Assembly: GCA_963575745.1 (NCBI GenBank)
Contig: CAUYUJ010017630.1
Span: 165,709-229,708 of the forward strand
Direction of reading: 5' to 3'
From: Prorocentrum cordatum
Lineage: Eukaryota > Sar > Dinophyceae > Prorocentrales > Prorocentraceae
DNA length: 64,000 nt
Part shown: positions 63,935 through 64,000 of the stretch, one piece after another
Layout: each line of letters opens with the position of its first letter
How positions within the stretch are numbered: position 1 is the first letter of the stretch
Program-made: the position numbers and the translations under genes
The notes under the pieces: model-generated
Told to the model about the DNA's origin: nothing
The model's database searches: none
What the model saw: only the letters and a program-made list of their open reading frames with translations

Positions 63935-64000
63935 AAATGGAAGCGGAGGCGGAGGCGGAGGCGGAGGAGGAGGAGGAAGCAGAGGCGGAGGCGGGGGTGA
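63935..64000 (+). repeat. (GCGGAG)n microsatellite at window end
   Basis: GGAGGC/GGAGGA repeat continuing to the window edge. Confidence 0.9.

Overview
The window reads as nuclear DNA of a GC-rich dinoflagellate. The strongest evidence is an exact copy of the dinoflagellate spliced leader (DinoSL) at 42,834-42,855, sitting at the head of an intron-less gene-like sequence. Other support: very low gene density, a decayed tyrosine-recombinase retroelement, an intron-less 538-codon membrane transporter, and a very heavy load of microsatellites, minisatellites and dispersed repeats. The genus is not determined. A GC-rich, repeat-rich genome such as Prorocentrum would fit, but that is inference. 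I see no bacterial operons, CRISPR array, rRNA or tRNA. A 100-base run of N (26,720-26,819) is a scaffold gap.

Layout. 1-9 kb: GC-rich sequence with many overlapping spurious ORFs, one CAAGAGGCC-family block and a foldback. 10-13 kb: three ~160-190 bp elements with shared terminal inverted repeats, next to coding-like fragments. 16.5-22.65 kb: a YR retroelement (gag-like, RT/RNase H, tyrosine recombinase) followed by two ~98% identical 186-bp direct repeats. 22.9-25.5 kb: successive minisatellites. 25.5-50 kb: dominated by a modular repeat family of head, pyrimidine tract, 77-99-bp satellite and tail, in at least eight partial or complete copies. Interspersed are purine-tract blocks, a 153-bp array, a 101-bp array and the SL-tagged retrogene at 42.8-44.3 kb. 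51.1-52.7 kb: the one convincing intact host gene, an ENT/SLC29-like transporter. 54-60 kb: more CAAGAGGCC blocks, each associated with a GCGCGC hairpin, an ATCGAT array and an ATC array. 60-64 kb: low-complexity and unique sequence, ending in an 84-bp array.

Only the transporter and the RT/RNase H core look intact as protein-coding sequence. The retrogene, gag and recombinase carry frameshifts or stops. Most long ORFs elsewhere come from stop-poor GC-rich or tandem-repeat DNA and are not annotated as genes.

The most interesting structures are the SL-tagged retrogene abutting a satellite array, the modular head-satellite-tail family with a filled/empty-site comparison, the hairpin-associated CAAGAGGCC composite repeats, and the TIR-bearing short elements at 10-13 kb.
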